From an uncultured Flavobacteriaceae bacterium (GTDB lineage: Bacteria; Bacteroidota; Bacteroidia; Flavobacteriales; Flavobacteriaceae): 64,000 bases of DNA. Positions 15,904 to 25,462 of the stretch are shown in pieces. A model generated the notes under the pieces. It worked only from the letters and a program-made list of their open reading frames with translations. It did no database searches and had not been told where the DNA came from. Where the stretch lies: assembly GCA_913048115.1 (NCBI GenBank), contig CAJWVI010000001.1, positions 62,001-126,000 of the forward strand. Reading direction: 5' to 3'. The stretch's first letter is position 1. Each line of letters opens with the position of its first letter. Made by a program: the position numbers and the translations under genes.

Positions 15904-18405
15904 ATGAGAATCTCTCTTTTTATACTATTTACTATAATCATTACGGCATGCCAAGAATCGCCAAATAAAGTACAATCTCTCAATGGGAGTGATTGGCAAT
16001 TTGTAGAAACAGGTGCTCAAAATTGGAAGCCTGCTCAAATTCCAGGGACTGTGCAAACAGATTTGCTAAGGTTGGGCAAAATTCCAGATCCATTTTTATT
16101 AAATAACGAAGACAGCATTCAATGGGTTTCTCAGCGAGATTGGACCTACAAAAAAATATTTTCTGTTCCTTCTAAAATTTTAAAGAAACAACATCATATT
16201 TTAATATTTGAGGGCTTAGACACCTATGCCCAGATTGTTTTAAATGACTCCTTACTCTTTAAAAGTGATAATGCTTTTAGAGGCTATGATTTTAATGTTT
16301 CTAAAATATTACAACATGAAAACACTCTTGAAATTACATTAGGCAGTCCAGATACTATAGAGAACAATGCAGCGGCAAGATTAAACTACCAGCTTCCAGA
16401 GGCTCCTAGAGTATTCTCGCGAAAACCACAATTTCAATATGGTTGGGATTGGGGGCCTAAAATTAAAACCATGGGTATTTGGCGAGATGTTTCTTTATTT
16501 AGTTATGCCGAAGTGAGAATGACAGAAGCCTTTATTAAAACAGATGCTATTTCAAAAGAGAAGGCAACACTTACTGCAGAAATTGAATTTGAAACTTTTG
16601 ATTTCCACAAAAACACTGTTGAAATTATAAACAATTCTACAAATAAAACAATAGAGCACCCCCTTGAGATTTTCGGAAAAGACACCTATACATTTCCGAT
16701 CACGATTAAAAACCCTAAGCTTTGGTGGACACACAACCTGGGAGACCCTTTTTTGTATGATTTTACCATCAACTTAAAAAAAGGAAATACCGTCATACAA
16801 ACCATAAACAAAAAAATAGGGCTCAGAAGCATAGAGCTGGTTACTGAAAAAGATAGTATCGGAGAAGGGTTTTATTTTAAACTTAATGGAAAACCGGTGT
16901 ACATGAAAGGAGCCAACTATATCCCGCAAAACATATTTTTGGCAGAAGTGAAACCGCAAGACCGAAAAAAATTACTGAATGATGTGGTAGCAGCAAACAT
17001 GAATATGCTCCGTGTTTGGGGTGGTGGTGTATATGAGGATGACTTATTTTATGAGCTATGTGATGAAAAAGGAATTCTTGTTTGGCAAGATTTTATGTTT
17101 GCCTGTGCTATGTATCCTGGAGATAAAGATTTTCTAGAGAATGTTAAAGCAGAAGCCATAGATAATGTAAAACGACTAAGAAATCACCCAAGTATTGCGC
17201 TTTGGTGTGGTAATAATGAAAATAGTGAAGGCTGGAATCGCTGGGGCTGGCAAGCAGACAAAACAGAAGCTCAAAAACAAGAAATCTGGAAGAGTTACCA
17301 AGCGGTTTTTAATGATATTTTACCCAAGGTCGTAGATAGTTTACATCCTGGCATTTCATATTGGGAGAGTTCGCCAAAGTTTGGCCGTGGTGATTCGCGC
17401 TACCAGTTTGAAGGAGATGCGCATGATTGGTGGGTATGGCATGACGGCTACCCCTTTGAGCATTTTGAGAAGGAGGTACCAAGATTTATGAGTGAATTTG
17501 GGTTTCAATCCTTTCCCAGTTACCAGACCATTAAATACTTTACTGGGAAAGACATAATAGACTTAAACCACCCAAGCTTTAAAAGCCACCAAAAACACGC
17601 TAGAGGCTTCAAGCTCATTAAACAATATATGGAACGAGACTTCCCTGTACCTAGCAATGATGAAGATTATGTCTATGTGAGTCAATTATTACAAGCCTAT
17701 GGTATTACGAGAGGAATTAAAGCACATCGTTTAGCAAAACCGTATAACATGGGGACTCTATATTGGCAACTAAATGATTGTTGGCCAGCAGTTTCTTGGT
17801 CTAGTATTGATGGTTTAGGAAACTGGAAAGCATTACACTATAAGGTAAAAGAAGCCTTTGAAGATGTTATTATTATAACAAAAAGCAAAGATTTGGGTGT
17901 TGAAATATCAATAATAAATGACACGTTTAAAACCGTTTCTGACACTTTAAAAGTAGCCTTACTTGATTTTAAAGGACGTGTTTTGGACAGAAAAGAGATT
18001 GCTATAACGACAAAAACGTTAAGCAGTGAGATGGCCTTCCATTATACTATGACAGCGTCAAGGATTCAGGAAAATCCCTCACAGATGGTGCTAAAGGTAA
18101 CCTTTGGAAACAAAACGAGCCTTCATTATTTTACAAATCCAAAAAACTTAGACCTTCCAAAAGAGCAACTTGATATTTCTAAAACTCTTTCAGAAAAAGG
18201 GATTATATACACAGTTACATCAAAGACATTACAAAAAAACGTGTATTTATATACAGATAATGCAGCACATTTTACTAACAACTTTTTTGACCTTTTACCA
18301 GGAGAAACCAAAGAAGTAAGCGCAGATACCACTAGAGAATTGCCAAACCGAGTTTTATATAAAACATTAAACGGCGTACATCAAAGAATCAATCTAACAC
18401 CATGA
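15904..18405 (+). CDS. GH2 beta-mannosidase, lipoprotein
   Basis: Hydrolyses terminal beta-D-mannosides. A signal peptide with lipobox-like TAC (Cys at about 16) anchors it to a membrane, probably the outer membrane or periplasmic face. The order is the GH2 sandwich (LNGSDWQF, RDWTYKKIF), immunoglobulin-like domain, TIM barrel and C-terminal beta domains. RVWGGGVYEDDLFYELCDEKGILVWQDFMF is the beta-mannosidase signature. The acid/base Glu439 lies in CGNNENSEGWN and the nucleophile Glu531 in MSEFGFQSFP. At 833 aa it has the family length. Its stop overlaps the hexosaminidase start by 4 bases, so the two are co-translated. Together they can remove Man-beta-1,4-GlcNAc. Confidence 0.94.
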   Translation: MRISLFILFTIIITACQESPNKVQSLNGSDWQFVETGAQNWKPAQIPGTVQTDLLRLGKIPDPFLLNNEDSIQWVSQRDWTYKKIFSVPSKILKKQHHILIFEGLDTYAQIVLNDSLLFKSDNAFRGYDFNVSKILQHENTLEITLGSPDTIENNAAARLNYQLPEAPRVFSRKPQFQYGWDWGPKIKTMGIWRDVSLFSYAEVRMTEAFIKTDAISKEKATLTAEIEFETFDFHKNTVEIINNSTNKTIEHPLEIFGKDTYTFPITIKNPKLWWTHNLGDPFLYDFTINLKKGNTVIQTINKKIGLRSIELVTEKDSIGEGFYFKLNGKPVYMKGANYIPQNIFLAEVKPQDRKKLLNDVVAANMNMLRVWGGGVYEDDLFYELCDEKGILVWQDFMFACAMYPGDKDFLENVKAEAIDNVKRLRNHPSIALWCGNNENSEGWNRWGWQADKTEAQKQEIWKSYQAVFNDILPKVVDSLHPGISYWESSPKFGRGDSRYQFEGDAHDWWVWHDGYPFEHFEKEVPRFMSEFGFQSFPSYQTIKYFTGKDIIDLNHPSFKSHQKHARGFKLIKQYMERDFPVPSNDEDYVYVSQLLQAYGITRGIKAHRLAKPYNMGTLYWQLNDCWPAVSWSSIDGLGNWKALHYKVKEAFEDVIIITKSKDLGVEISIINDTFKTVSDTLKVALLDFKGRVLDRKEIAITTKTLSSEMAFHYTMTASRIQENPSQMVLKVTFGNKTSLHYFTNPKNLDLPKEQLDISKTLSEKGIIYTVTSKTLQKNVYLYTDNAAHFTNNFFDLLPGETKEVSADTTRELPNRVLYKTLNGVHQRINLTP

Positions 18406-20684
18406 AAAACATCTTATTAGTATGCATCTTATTTAACGTACTAGCTTGTCAAAATACAGAACGCTCTTGGGTTGTTGATGAAATTGCTATTATTCCAGCG
18501 CCACAGCAAATAACAGTAGGGAAGGGATATTTTGAAATACCACAAAAAATACGCATCCAAGCTCCAGCTGTTTTTGACAATGAATCTCATCTTTTAGGCT
18601 CATATTTAAAAAACACAGCTGCTGTTGAATACTTAAAAGGGAGTAGAATAGATGCTCCAAATATTATTTTTGAAATAGACAATACCATTATAAAAGAGGG
18701 TTATATTTTAGCCGTTTTAGCCAATAAAATTTTAATTAAAGCCAACAGCTCATCTGGTGCTTTTTATGCAGTACAGTCATTAATACAGTTATTGCCGCCA
18801 AAACTAGACCAGGAACCTCCAACATGGCTTGGCGCAATTAAAATACCTGTTCACACAATACAAGATGCTCCAGCATTTCCATATCGCGGGATGCACCTAG
18901 ATGTATCACGTCATTTTTTCCCAAAAGAATTTATCAAAAAATATATAGCTCATCTGGCTTCTTTAAAAATGAACACATTTCATTGGCACTTAACAGACGA
19001 CCAAGGATGGCGCATTGAGATAAAACAATATCCAGAGTTAACCAGTAAAGGAGCCTATCGAGAAGAAACCTTGATAGGGCATTATAATGAATCGCCACAA
19101 AAATTTGATGGGAAACGCTATGGAGGTTTTTATACCCAAGAAGAGGTCAAAGAAATTGTTGCTTTTGCCAAACAACATCATGTAAGCGTCATTCCAGAGA
19201 TAGAGTTACCTGGCCACGCGCAGGCAGCAATTCACGGCTATCCAGAACTAGGCTGCAGTGGTGAGCAAGTTCCTGTAGCCACAAAATGGGGTGTTTTTGA
19301 GAATATTTATTGTCCAAAACCAGAAACATTTACCTTCCTTAAAAATGTATTGGATGAGGTGATGCCACTATTCCCTAGCCAGTATATCCATATTGGTGGT
19401 GATGAAGCGCCAAAAACTGCCTGGAAAAAGTGTGCGCATTGCCAAGCATTAATAAAAGAAAAAGCATTGGGAGATGAACACGGCCTGCAAAGTTATTTCA
19501 TCAAAGAAATAGAGATGCACATCAACAAAAAAGGAAAAAAAATCATTGGTTGGGATGAAATCTTAGAAGGAGGCTTGGCGCCCAATGCAACGGTAATGTC
19601 TTGGCGAGGTACCCAAGGCGCAGTAGCGGCAGCAAAGCAAGGGCATGATGTTATATTAACCCCTACATCGCATGCTTATTTCGATTATTATCAAGCAACC
19701 TATGATGATGAACCTACTGCTATTGGAGGATATTTACCCTTAAAAAAAGTCTATGGTTTTAATCCAATACCTAAGGCGCTTCAGGGCACAGATGCTTCCA
19801 AACATGTATTAGGAGCTCAGGGCAACATATGGACAGAGTACATGAAAACTCCAGATCAAGTAATGTATATGGCATTTCCAAGAATATTAGCGATGAGTGA
19901 AGTAGTTTGGACAGGTGCTACCTCAGATTTAGATAAAGAGTACAGTAGTTTCTTATCACGACTAGAACCCTACCTAGAGAGGCTTGATGCTAAAGGTATA
20001 AACTACGCCAATCATCTTTTTGATTTAGAAGGGACGGTTGTAAAAAAAGAAGGGCAAGTATTTTATGAGCTAAGCACTCCTACTGCAGGAAAACAAATAA
20101 AATACAGCGTTAACAATGCCTTGGAACAAACATATATCAAACCATTTATTGTTTCTACAGATGCTACTATAAAAGGGCAAGTTTATAAAAATAAAAATCC
20201 AGTAGGGCGAAGTTTTTCAGACACGATTAAGTATCATAAGGCTATAAAGGCAACAGTAGCTGTGAATGTTGCGCCACATCCAGCCTATGGCGCAGGTGGG
20301 GTTAAGGCTTTAATTAACGGCGTATGGGGAAGTAATACTCGTTTTGGTGATAAAGAATGGCTGGGCTTTTGGGGCGATGATTTGGAGATTACCATAACAT
20401 TTCCAGAACCTACAGAAATTTCTAAAATAAGCACACGTTTTTATAATGCCAATGGGCAGTGGCTGTATGCTCCTAAAGAGATTGAAATTCAAACCGATTA
20501 TGGGATACTACAAAAAGTTAATCTTCCGGGTACCGATCAAACAATTTTGGATGTGAACCTTGGGGTAGGTGTAACTACTTCTTTTATTAAGATCTCTATT
20601 CCCAGCTACGGCATTATTCCAGATGGCCTGCAAGGAGCGGGTAATAAAGCGTGGACTTTTATTGATGAAATTGTAATACAGTAA
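18402..20684 (+). CDS. GH20 beta-N-acetylhexosaminidase, lipoprotein
   Basis: Removes terminal beta-GlcNAc or GalNAc by substrate-assisted catalysis. The signal peptide ends in lipobox LACQ. A GH20b-type domain (IIPAPQQI...FEIP) precedes the TIM barrel. The barrel has RGMHLDVSRHFF, NTFHWHLTDDQGWRIEI, PEIELPGHAQAA and the catalytic Asp334-Glu335 pair in IHIGGDEAPKTAW. After residue 530 come a chitobiase C-terminal-like region and a beta-sandwich resembling an F5/8-type C module (GFWGDDLEITITF). It has 760 aa. It is translationally coupled to the beta-mannosidase and ends one base before the convergent SDR gene. No SusC/SusD pair is adjacent, so this is not a complete polysaccharide utilisation locus. 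Confidence 0.95.
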   Translation: MKNILLVCILFNVLACQNTERSWVVDEIAIIPAPQQITVGKGYFEIPQKIRIQAPAVFDNESHLLGSYLKNTAAVEYLKGSRIDAPNIIFEIDNTIIKEGYILAVLANKILIKANSSSGAFYAVQSLIQLLPPKLDQEPPTWLGAIKIPVHTIQDAPAFPYRGMHLDVSRHFFPKEFIKKYIAHLASLKMNTFHWHLTDDQGWRIEIKQYPELTSKGAYREETLIGHYNESPQKFDGKRYGGFYTQEEVKEIVAFAKQHHVSVIPEIELPGHAQAAIHGYPELGCSGEQVPVATKWGVFENIYCPKPETFTFLKNVLDEVMPLFPSQYIHIGGDEAPKTAWKKCAHCQALIKEKALGDEHGLQSYFIKEIEMHINKKGKKIIGWDEILEGGLAPNATVMSWRGTQGAVAAAKQGHDVILTPTSHAYFDYYQATYDDEPTAIGGYLPLKKVYGFNPIPKALQGTDASKHVLGAQGNIWTEYMKTPDQVMYMAFPRILAMSEVVWTGATSDLDKEYSSFLSRLEPYLERLDAKGINYANHLFDLEGTVVKKEGQVFYELSTPTAGKQIKYSVNNALEQTYIKPFIVSTDATIKGQVYKNKNPVGRSFSDTIKYHKAIKATVAVNVAPHPAYGAGGVKALINGVWGSNTRFGDKEWLGFWGDDLEITITFPEPTEISKISTRFYNANGQWLYAPKEIEIQTDYGILQKVNLPGTDQTILDVNLGVGVTTSFIKISIPSYGIIPDGLQGAGNKAWTFIDEIVIQ

Positions 20685-21437
20685 TTAACTCTTATTTACA
20701 ATGGTAGAAGAGGCCTGATCTAAGCACATGACCGTTAAATCTGCAATATTTACATGTGGCGGTCTGCTAATTGCAAAATAGATAACATCTGCAACATCCT
20801 CTGGTTTTAACGGAGTGAAATTTTGATATACCTTTTGTGCGCGGTCTGTGTCTTGTTTAAAGCGTACTTTGCTAAACTCTGTCTCCACCAATCCAGGATT
20901 AATGGAGCCTACTTTAATACCCGTTCCATTTAAATCTAGACGCATACCTTGATTTATTGCATCTACAGCATGTTTGCTAGCACAATATACATTGCCATTT
21001 GGGTATACCTCTTTTCCTGCAGTCGATCCAATATTAATGATATGTCCAGAACTATTAGCAATCATTTGCGGAATAATGGCCTTACTAACATACAACAATC
21101 CTTTCACGTTAATATCTAGCATGGCATCCCAATCGTCTATAGATCCATTTTGAATAGCATCTAGGCCATGAGCATTACCTGCATTATTAATTAAAATATC
21201 AATGGTATCGAAGCCTTTGGGAAGGTTTGTAAGCAGCGCTTTAACGCTATCCTTGTCACGCACATCAAAAGTGAGTGTTTGCACTTCTGTATGTTTTGAT
21301 AATTCTGCGGCAATAGCCTTTAATCGTTCTTGGCGTCTTCCGCACAAGACAAGGTTGATGTTGTTTTTTGCAAAAAGAGTAGCAGTAGCACGTCCAATTC
21401 CTGAGGTGGCACCTGTAATAAGAGCAGTTTTTTTCAT
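20685..21437 (-). CDS. SDR-family NAD(P)-dependent oxidoreductase (YdfG-like)
   Basis: A classical short-chain dehydrogenase. The cofactor site TGATSGIG is near the N-terminus. NNAGNAHG, the catalytic Ser in INIGSTAGKE and the YCASK (YxxxK) pair follow, then INPGLVETEF. The 250-aa pattern is close to the YdfG group, which oxidises serine-type 3-hydroxy acids, but the substrate cannot be fixed. I chose ATG 21437 (MKKTALITG); the frame is open a few codons further to 21449. It is convergent with the hexosaminidase with no spacer, and there is no terminator between them. Confidence 0.9.
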   Translation of the reverse strand: MKKTALITGATSGIGRATATLFAKNNINLVLCGRRQERLKAIAAELSKHTEVQTLTFDVRDKDSVKALLTNLPKGFDTIDILINNAGNAHGLDAIQNGSIDDWDAMLDINVKGLLYVSKAIIPQMIANSSGHIINIGSTAGKEVYPNGNVYCASKHAVDAINQGMRLDLNGTGIKVGSINPGLVETEFSKVRFKQDTDRAQKVYQNFTPLKPEDVADVIYFAISRPPHVNIADLTVMCLDQASSTIVNKS

Positions 21438-21763
21438 AAGAGACAGCAAGACTGAAATAACAAACGCATGCGAAAGGTTTAAAAATACAGCAAAGGTGAA
21501 TGCTAGATCATTTCAGAAATTATTATTTACAAATGTACAAGCTAAAAGTTATAAAAACAGTCTTAAAATTTTATTAAGAAACTTGACTTCAAGCATTAGT
21601 TCCCTTACATTTAACCCTTAGAAAAAAAACGATATTTTACGTAACGTGCTTACTAAAATTTCGTCCTTAGTATTGATGAGCAATACTACCTAATTTTACA
21701 CTAGCAGCGCTAGGTATTTTTACTAGGTATGGATTAACATAATTTAGATTATAAAATAGGACT
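21438..21763. other. Divergent intergenic region between the SDR gene and the Bat operon
   Basis: I see no gene. A small hairpin CTAGC-AGC-GCTAG (21701-21713) lies within nested TACCTA/TAGGTA inverted repeats (21687-21692, 21711-21716, 21724-21729) about 50 bases upstream of moxR. These may be operator sites for the Bat operon. No exact TAnnTTTG was found on the plus strand close to moxR. Confidence 0.35.
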
Positions 21764-22768
21764 ATGGAACAAACAGCTACGCCCACAGATATTGGCGCAT
21801 TGAACGAGAAAATTGAGAAAGAAAGTGCTTTTGTAGACATTCTCACCATGGAAATGAATAAAGTAATTGTGGGTCAAAAACACATGATTGAACGATTGCT
21901 TATTGGCTTACTTGGTCAAGGTCACATCCTTTTGGAAGGGGTCCCTGGACTAGCAAAAACATTAGCGATTAACACCCTCTCTAAAGCAGTACACGGCAGT
22001 TTTAGCCGTGTGCAATTTACACCAGATTTACTTCCAGCAGATGTAGTTGGTACCCTTATATACAACATGAAGGACAATGACTTTAGCATAAAAAAAGGTC
22101 CTATTTTTGCTAATTTTGTATTGGCAGATGAGATCAATAGAGCCCCCGCGAAAGTACAATCTGCACTATTAGAGGCCATGCAAGAAAAGCAGGTTACCAT
22201 TGGTGATACAACATTTGTTTTAGACAAACCATTTCTAGTAATGGCAACACAAAACCCTATTGAGCAAGAAGGAACCTATCCTTTACCAGAAGCTCAAATA
22301 GATAGGTTTATGTTAAAAACGGTTATAAAATACCCAAGCTTAGAAGATGAGCAATTAATTGTTCGTCAAAATCTTAAAGGAGGATTTGAGCAAATCAACC
22401 CTGTGGTTACTGTAGAACAAATTTTACGCGCACAAAGTGCGGTTCGAGAAGTGTATATGGATGAAAAAATAGAAAAATATATTTTAGACATCATCTTTGC
22501 AACACGTACTCCAGAAAACTATAAACTGTCAGAACTAGCACCGCTTATAAGTAATGGAGCCTCTCCTCGTGGTAGTATTAATCTTGCGGTTGCTGCAAAG
22601 TGTTATGCATTTATTAAGCGAAGAGGCTATGTAGTGCCAGAAGATGTACGTGCAGTGGTTCATGATGTGCTTCGACATAGAATAGGGATCACCTATGAGG
22701 CAGAAGCAGAAAATGTAACAACAGAAGATATAATCAACAAGATTGTTAATGTTATCGAAGTGCCATAA
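21764..22768 (+). CDS. moxR: MoxR-family AAA+ ATPase, first gene of the Bat operon
   Basis: A chaperone-like ATPase thought to act with the von Willebrand factor (VWA) proteins encoded downstream. Walker A is GVPGLAKT (residues 59-66). Walker B is VLADEINRAPAKVQSALLEAMQE. ATQNPIEQEGTYPLPEAQIDRFM (sensor region) is highly conserved in MoxR. It has 334 aa and is cytoplasmic. It is followed by DUF58, a membrane protein and batA-E in the same direction through 30965, the standard aerotolerance-operon layout of Bacteroidota. Confidence 0.96.
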   Translation: MEQTATPTDIGALNEKIEKESAFVDILTMEMNKVIVGQKHMIERLLIGLLGQGHILLEGVPGLAKTLAINTLSKAVHGSFSRVQFTPDLLPADVVGTLIYNMKDNDFSIKKGPIFANFVLADEINRAPAKVQSALLEAMQEKQVTIGDTTFVLDKPFLVMATQNPIEQEGTYPLPEAQIDRFMLKTVIKYPSLEDEQLIVRQNLKGGFEQINPVVTVEQILRAQSAVREVYMDEKIEKYILDIIFATRTPENYKLSELAPLISNGASPRGSINLAVAAKCYAFIKRRGYVVPEDVRAVVHDVLRHRIGITYEAEAENVTTEDIINKIVNVIEVP

Positions 22769-22873
22769 CAAGATGCTTTGTTTTGTAATTAAAACCACAA
22801 TAAACACGACGCCCTAGCCCTTTTAAATTTAAAGGCATGCTTGCATCAAAACTCCCCCGCTGTTACCAATACA

Positions 22874-23737
22874 ATGGATACTAAAGAACTCTTAAAAAAA
22901 GTACGCAAAATTGAAATCAAAACACGTCGTTTAAGCGACCACGTATTTGGTGGAGAGTACCACAGTACCTTTAAGGGCCGCGGGATGACTTTCAGTGAAG
23001 TACGCCAATATCAATATGGGGATGATGTAAGAAACATAGACTGGAATGTAACAGCAAGGTACAATGAGCCTCACATCAAAGTTTTTGAAGAAGAGCGAGA
23101 GCTTACTTTAATGCTTATGGCAGATATTAGTGGATCTGAGTTTTTTGGAACAGACACCCAGTTTAAAAATGAAATCATTACTGAAATTGTAGCGACACTT
23201 GCCTTTTCTGCGATGCAGAACAATGACAAAGTTGGTATTATTTTATTTACAGATCAGATAGAATTGTTTGTGCCACCAAAAAAGGGAAAGACTCATATTC
23301 TTAGAATTATTAGGGAATTATTAGAGTTTAAACCGGTGAGTAAAAAGACAGATTTAAGTCAAGCCCTTAAATATCTCACCAATGTTATGAAGAAGAAGGC
23401 TATTGTTTTTGTGCTTTCAGATTTTATTACAGATGGCTATAAAGACACCCTTAAAATTGTTGCCAGAAAGCACGATGTAACTGGCATACGAGTTTATGAC
23501 ACAAGAGAACAGACCATGCCAAATCTAGGAATGGTACAAATGGAAGATAAAGAAACAGGAGAGTCTATCTTGGTTCATACGGGATCTAAAGCGGTTCGTA
23601 ATCACTACGAGAGCTATCATAAAGATCGCGTTGCTTATTATCAAGATGCGTTTTCCAAAAGCGGTGCTGGAACCATTGCCTGTAGAGTAGATGAAAGTTA
23701 TGTAAAGAAATTATTAGGGTATTTTAAAAGAAGATAG
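22874..23737 (+). CDS. DUF58 domain protein
   Basis: A 287-aa cytoplasmic protein with the DUF58 signature GRGMTFSEVRQYQYGDDVRNIDWNVTAR, followed by a VWA-like half (LTLMLMADISGSEFFG, VFVLSDFITDGYKDTL). It usually pairs with MoxR and is thought to be part of a metal- or protein-maturation complex. I chose ATG 22874 (MDTKELLKKV); an earlier TTG at 22841 would add 11 unconserved residues. Gene order after moxR is as expected. A 105-base gap separates it from moxR. Confidence 0.93.
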   Translation: MDTKELLKKVRKIEIKTRRLSDHVFGGEYHSTFKGRGMTFSEVRQYQYGDDVRNIDWNVTARYNEPHIKVFEEERELTLMLMADISGSEFFGTDTQFKNEIITEIVATLAFSAMQNNDKVGIILFTDQIELFVPPKKGKTHILRIIRELLEFKPVSKKTDLSQALKYLTNVMKKKAIVFVLSDFITDGYKDTLKIVARKHDVTGIRVYDTREQTMPNLGMVQMEDKETGESILVHTGSKAVRNHYESYHKDRVAYYQDAFSKSGAGTIACRVDESYVKKLLGYFKRR

Positions 23738-23776
23738 CAGCAAGTAACGGCGCTTAAACAAAACAATAAACAACTA

Positions 23777-25462
23777 TTGAAGACCATACATTACATACAG
23801 CTATTAAAACATCAATGCACCAAAGCAGTAGTGCTATTGTTATTTTTGCTTTGTTTTTCAGCAACAGCACAAGTAACAACTAAGGTTGATACAACAGCTA
23901 TTAAAATTGGAGAAGAGCTTCGTATACAATTTGAAATAGAGGCAGATTCTATAGATTTGGTTGTGTTTCCAGACCAACAAAGTTTTTTGCCCCTCGAAGT
24001 TATAGCGCGGTATGCCACAGACACAACCTACACCCGTTCAAAAATAAAGTACAGAAAACAATACGGGCTCACTCAGTTTGATTCTGGAAGGTACACCATA
24101 CCAAGACAAAAAATTATTTTCAATAACACATTTTTTCTTTCTGATTCTATTGTAGTTGAGGTTCGGGACGTAGTGGTTGATACCACCAAGCAAAAAATGT
24201 TTGATATTAAGGCGGCAGTTGTAGTAGAAGAACCTCCGTTTCAAGTACCCAACACCTTATATTGGATGCTTTTATTGGCGCTTTTTGCAGCTGGAGTGTG
24301 GTATGCTGTAAGGCGCAGGAAGAAAAAAGCCGAAGCAGAAAAACAATTACCTCCCTATGAGGAAGCTATTGTAGCATTAAAAGAATTAGACAGCACTCGC
24401 TACCTTGTGCAAAACAATTCTAAAGAATACTATTCTTTATTAACCGAAATTGTAAAAAAATATCTTGATAGAGAAGTAGATGATACAGCTTTAGAGAGCA
24501 CAACAGAGGAGTTGATAGATGGACTCAACACATTAAAAAGAGAAGGAAATTTTGATTTTGAAATAAGAGACATACAAAACTTAGACACTATTTTAAAACG
24601 AGCAGATTTAGTAAAATTTGCCAAAATGCAACAAGGCTCTGGGCAAGCACAAGCAGATAGAACAACGGTTGAAGAAATTATTAACAACACCCATGAAGCT
24701 ATTCCAGAACCTACACAAGAGGAATTACTGCAAGACGTATTGTATCAAGAGACATTACAAAAAAAGAAGCTTCGCAAGAAAATAGTAGTGCTTGGATCAA
24801 GTATTATGCTTTTTCTATTTATTGCTGCTGCTGGTTTTTCAAGTCTTTATGGGTTTGGCACTTTAAAAGAGACTGTTTTTGGCAATTCTTTGAAAGACTC
24901 CTTAGAAGGAAGATGGTATAAAAGCCAATACGGTGCTCCCGGACTTATTATTGAAACGCCAGAAATACTAGTTAGGCAAGAAAGAGTTATCCCTTTAGAC
25001 ACTTTAAAGGGAGTTTCTCCAGCGAGTCTTTTTAGGTACGGTACCATTGGAGATGCCTTATATGTTTCACTTTCAGTTACAAAAGTAAACGACCAGACAA
25101 ACCAACAGGAGCAGGGTATTAATCTAGATGCCGCTATTGAGCAGGCATTAGAGATCCTAGAAGACTCAGGGGCATTAAATTTGGTGGTAAAACGCGAGTC
25201 TTTTTCTTCAAAAGAGGGGGTGAACGGAGTAAAAGCTTTTGGTGACTTTAACCTTAAATTACCCAACGGTAAAATTTCTGAAGAAAAAATGACCTATGAA
25301 ATGCTATTGTTTCAACAAGGCACTGCAATCCAGATGGTTTGCGTTGTTTTTGAAAGAGATGTAGCCTACGCCAACCAAATAAAAGACAGAATTATTAATT
25401 CTATAGAGGTGCCAATTCAAAAAGAAGGTCAAAATAAAAAACCACCACAAAATGCTCAATAA
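23777..25462 (+). CDS. Bat-operon membrane protein of unknown function
   Basis: The start is probably TTG 23777, because no ATG precedes the signal peptide (VVLLLFLLCFSATAQ). The periplasmic domain (about 33-155) looks like a small BatD-type beta domain. It is followed by a membrane helix (161-178), a basic patch RRRKKK, a cytoplasmic helical region (YLDREVDDTALESTTEELIDGL), a second helix (about 336-356) and a C-terminal soluble domain with no recognised motif. The layout recalls proteins found between DUF58 and batA in other Bacteroidota. The gene ends 11 bases inside batA, so translation is probably coupled. It may scaffold the VWA proteins; this is inference. Confidence 0.75.
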   Translation: MKTIHYIQLLKHQCTKAVVLLLFLLCFSATAQVTTKVDTTAIKIGEELRIQFEIEADSIDLVVFPDQQSFLPLEVIARYATDTTYTRSKIKYRKQYGLTQFDSGRYTIPRQKIIFNNTFFLSDSIVVEVRDVVVDTTKQKMFDIKAAVVVEEPPFQVPNTLYWMLLLALFAAGVWYAVRRRKKKAEAEKQLPPYEEAIVALKELDSTRYLVQNNSKEYYSLLTEIVKKYLDREVDDTALESTTEELIDGLNTLKREGNFDFEIRDIQNLDTILKRADLVKFAKMQQGSGQAQADRTTVEEIINNTHEAIPEPTQEELLQDVLYQETLQKKKLRKKIVVLGSSIMLFLFIAAAGFSSLYGFGTLKETVFGNSLKDSLEGRWYKSQYGAPGLIIETPEILVRQERVIPLDTLKGVSPASLFRYGTIGDALYVSLSVTKVNDQTNQQEQGINLDAAIEQALEILEDSGALNLVVKRESFSSKEGVNGVKAFGDFNLKLPNGKISEEKMTYEMLLFQQGTAIQMVCVVFERDVAYANQIKDRIINSIEVPIQKEGQNKKPPQNAQ

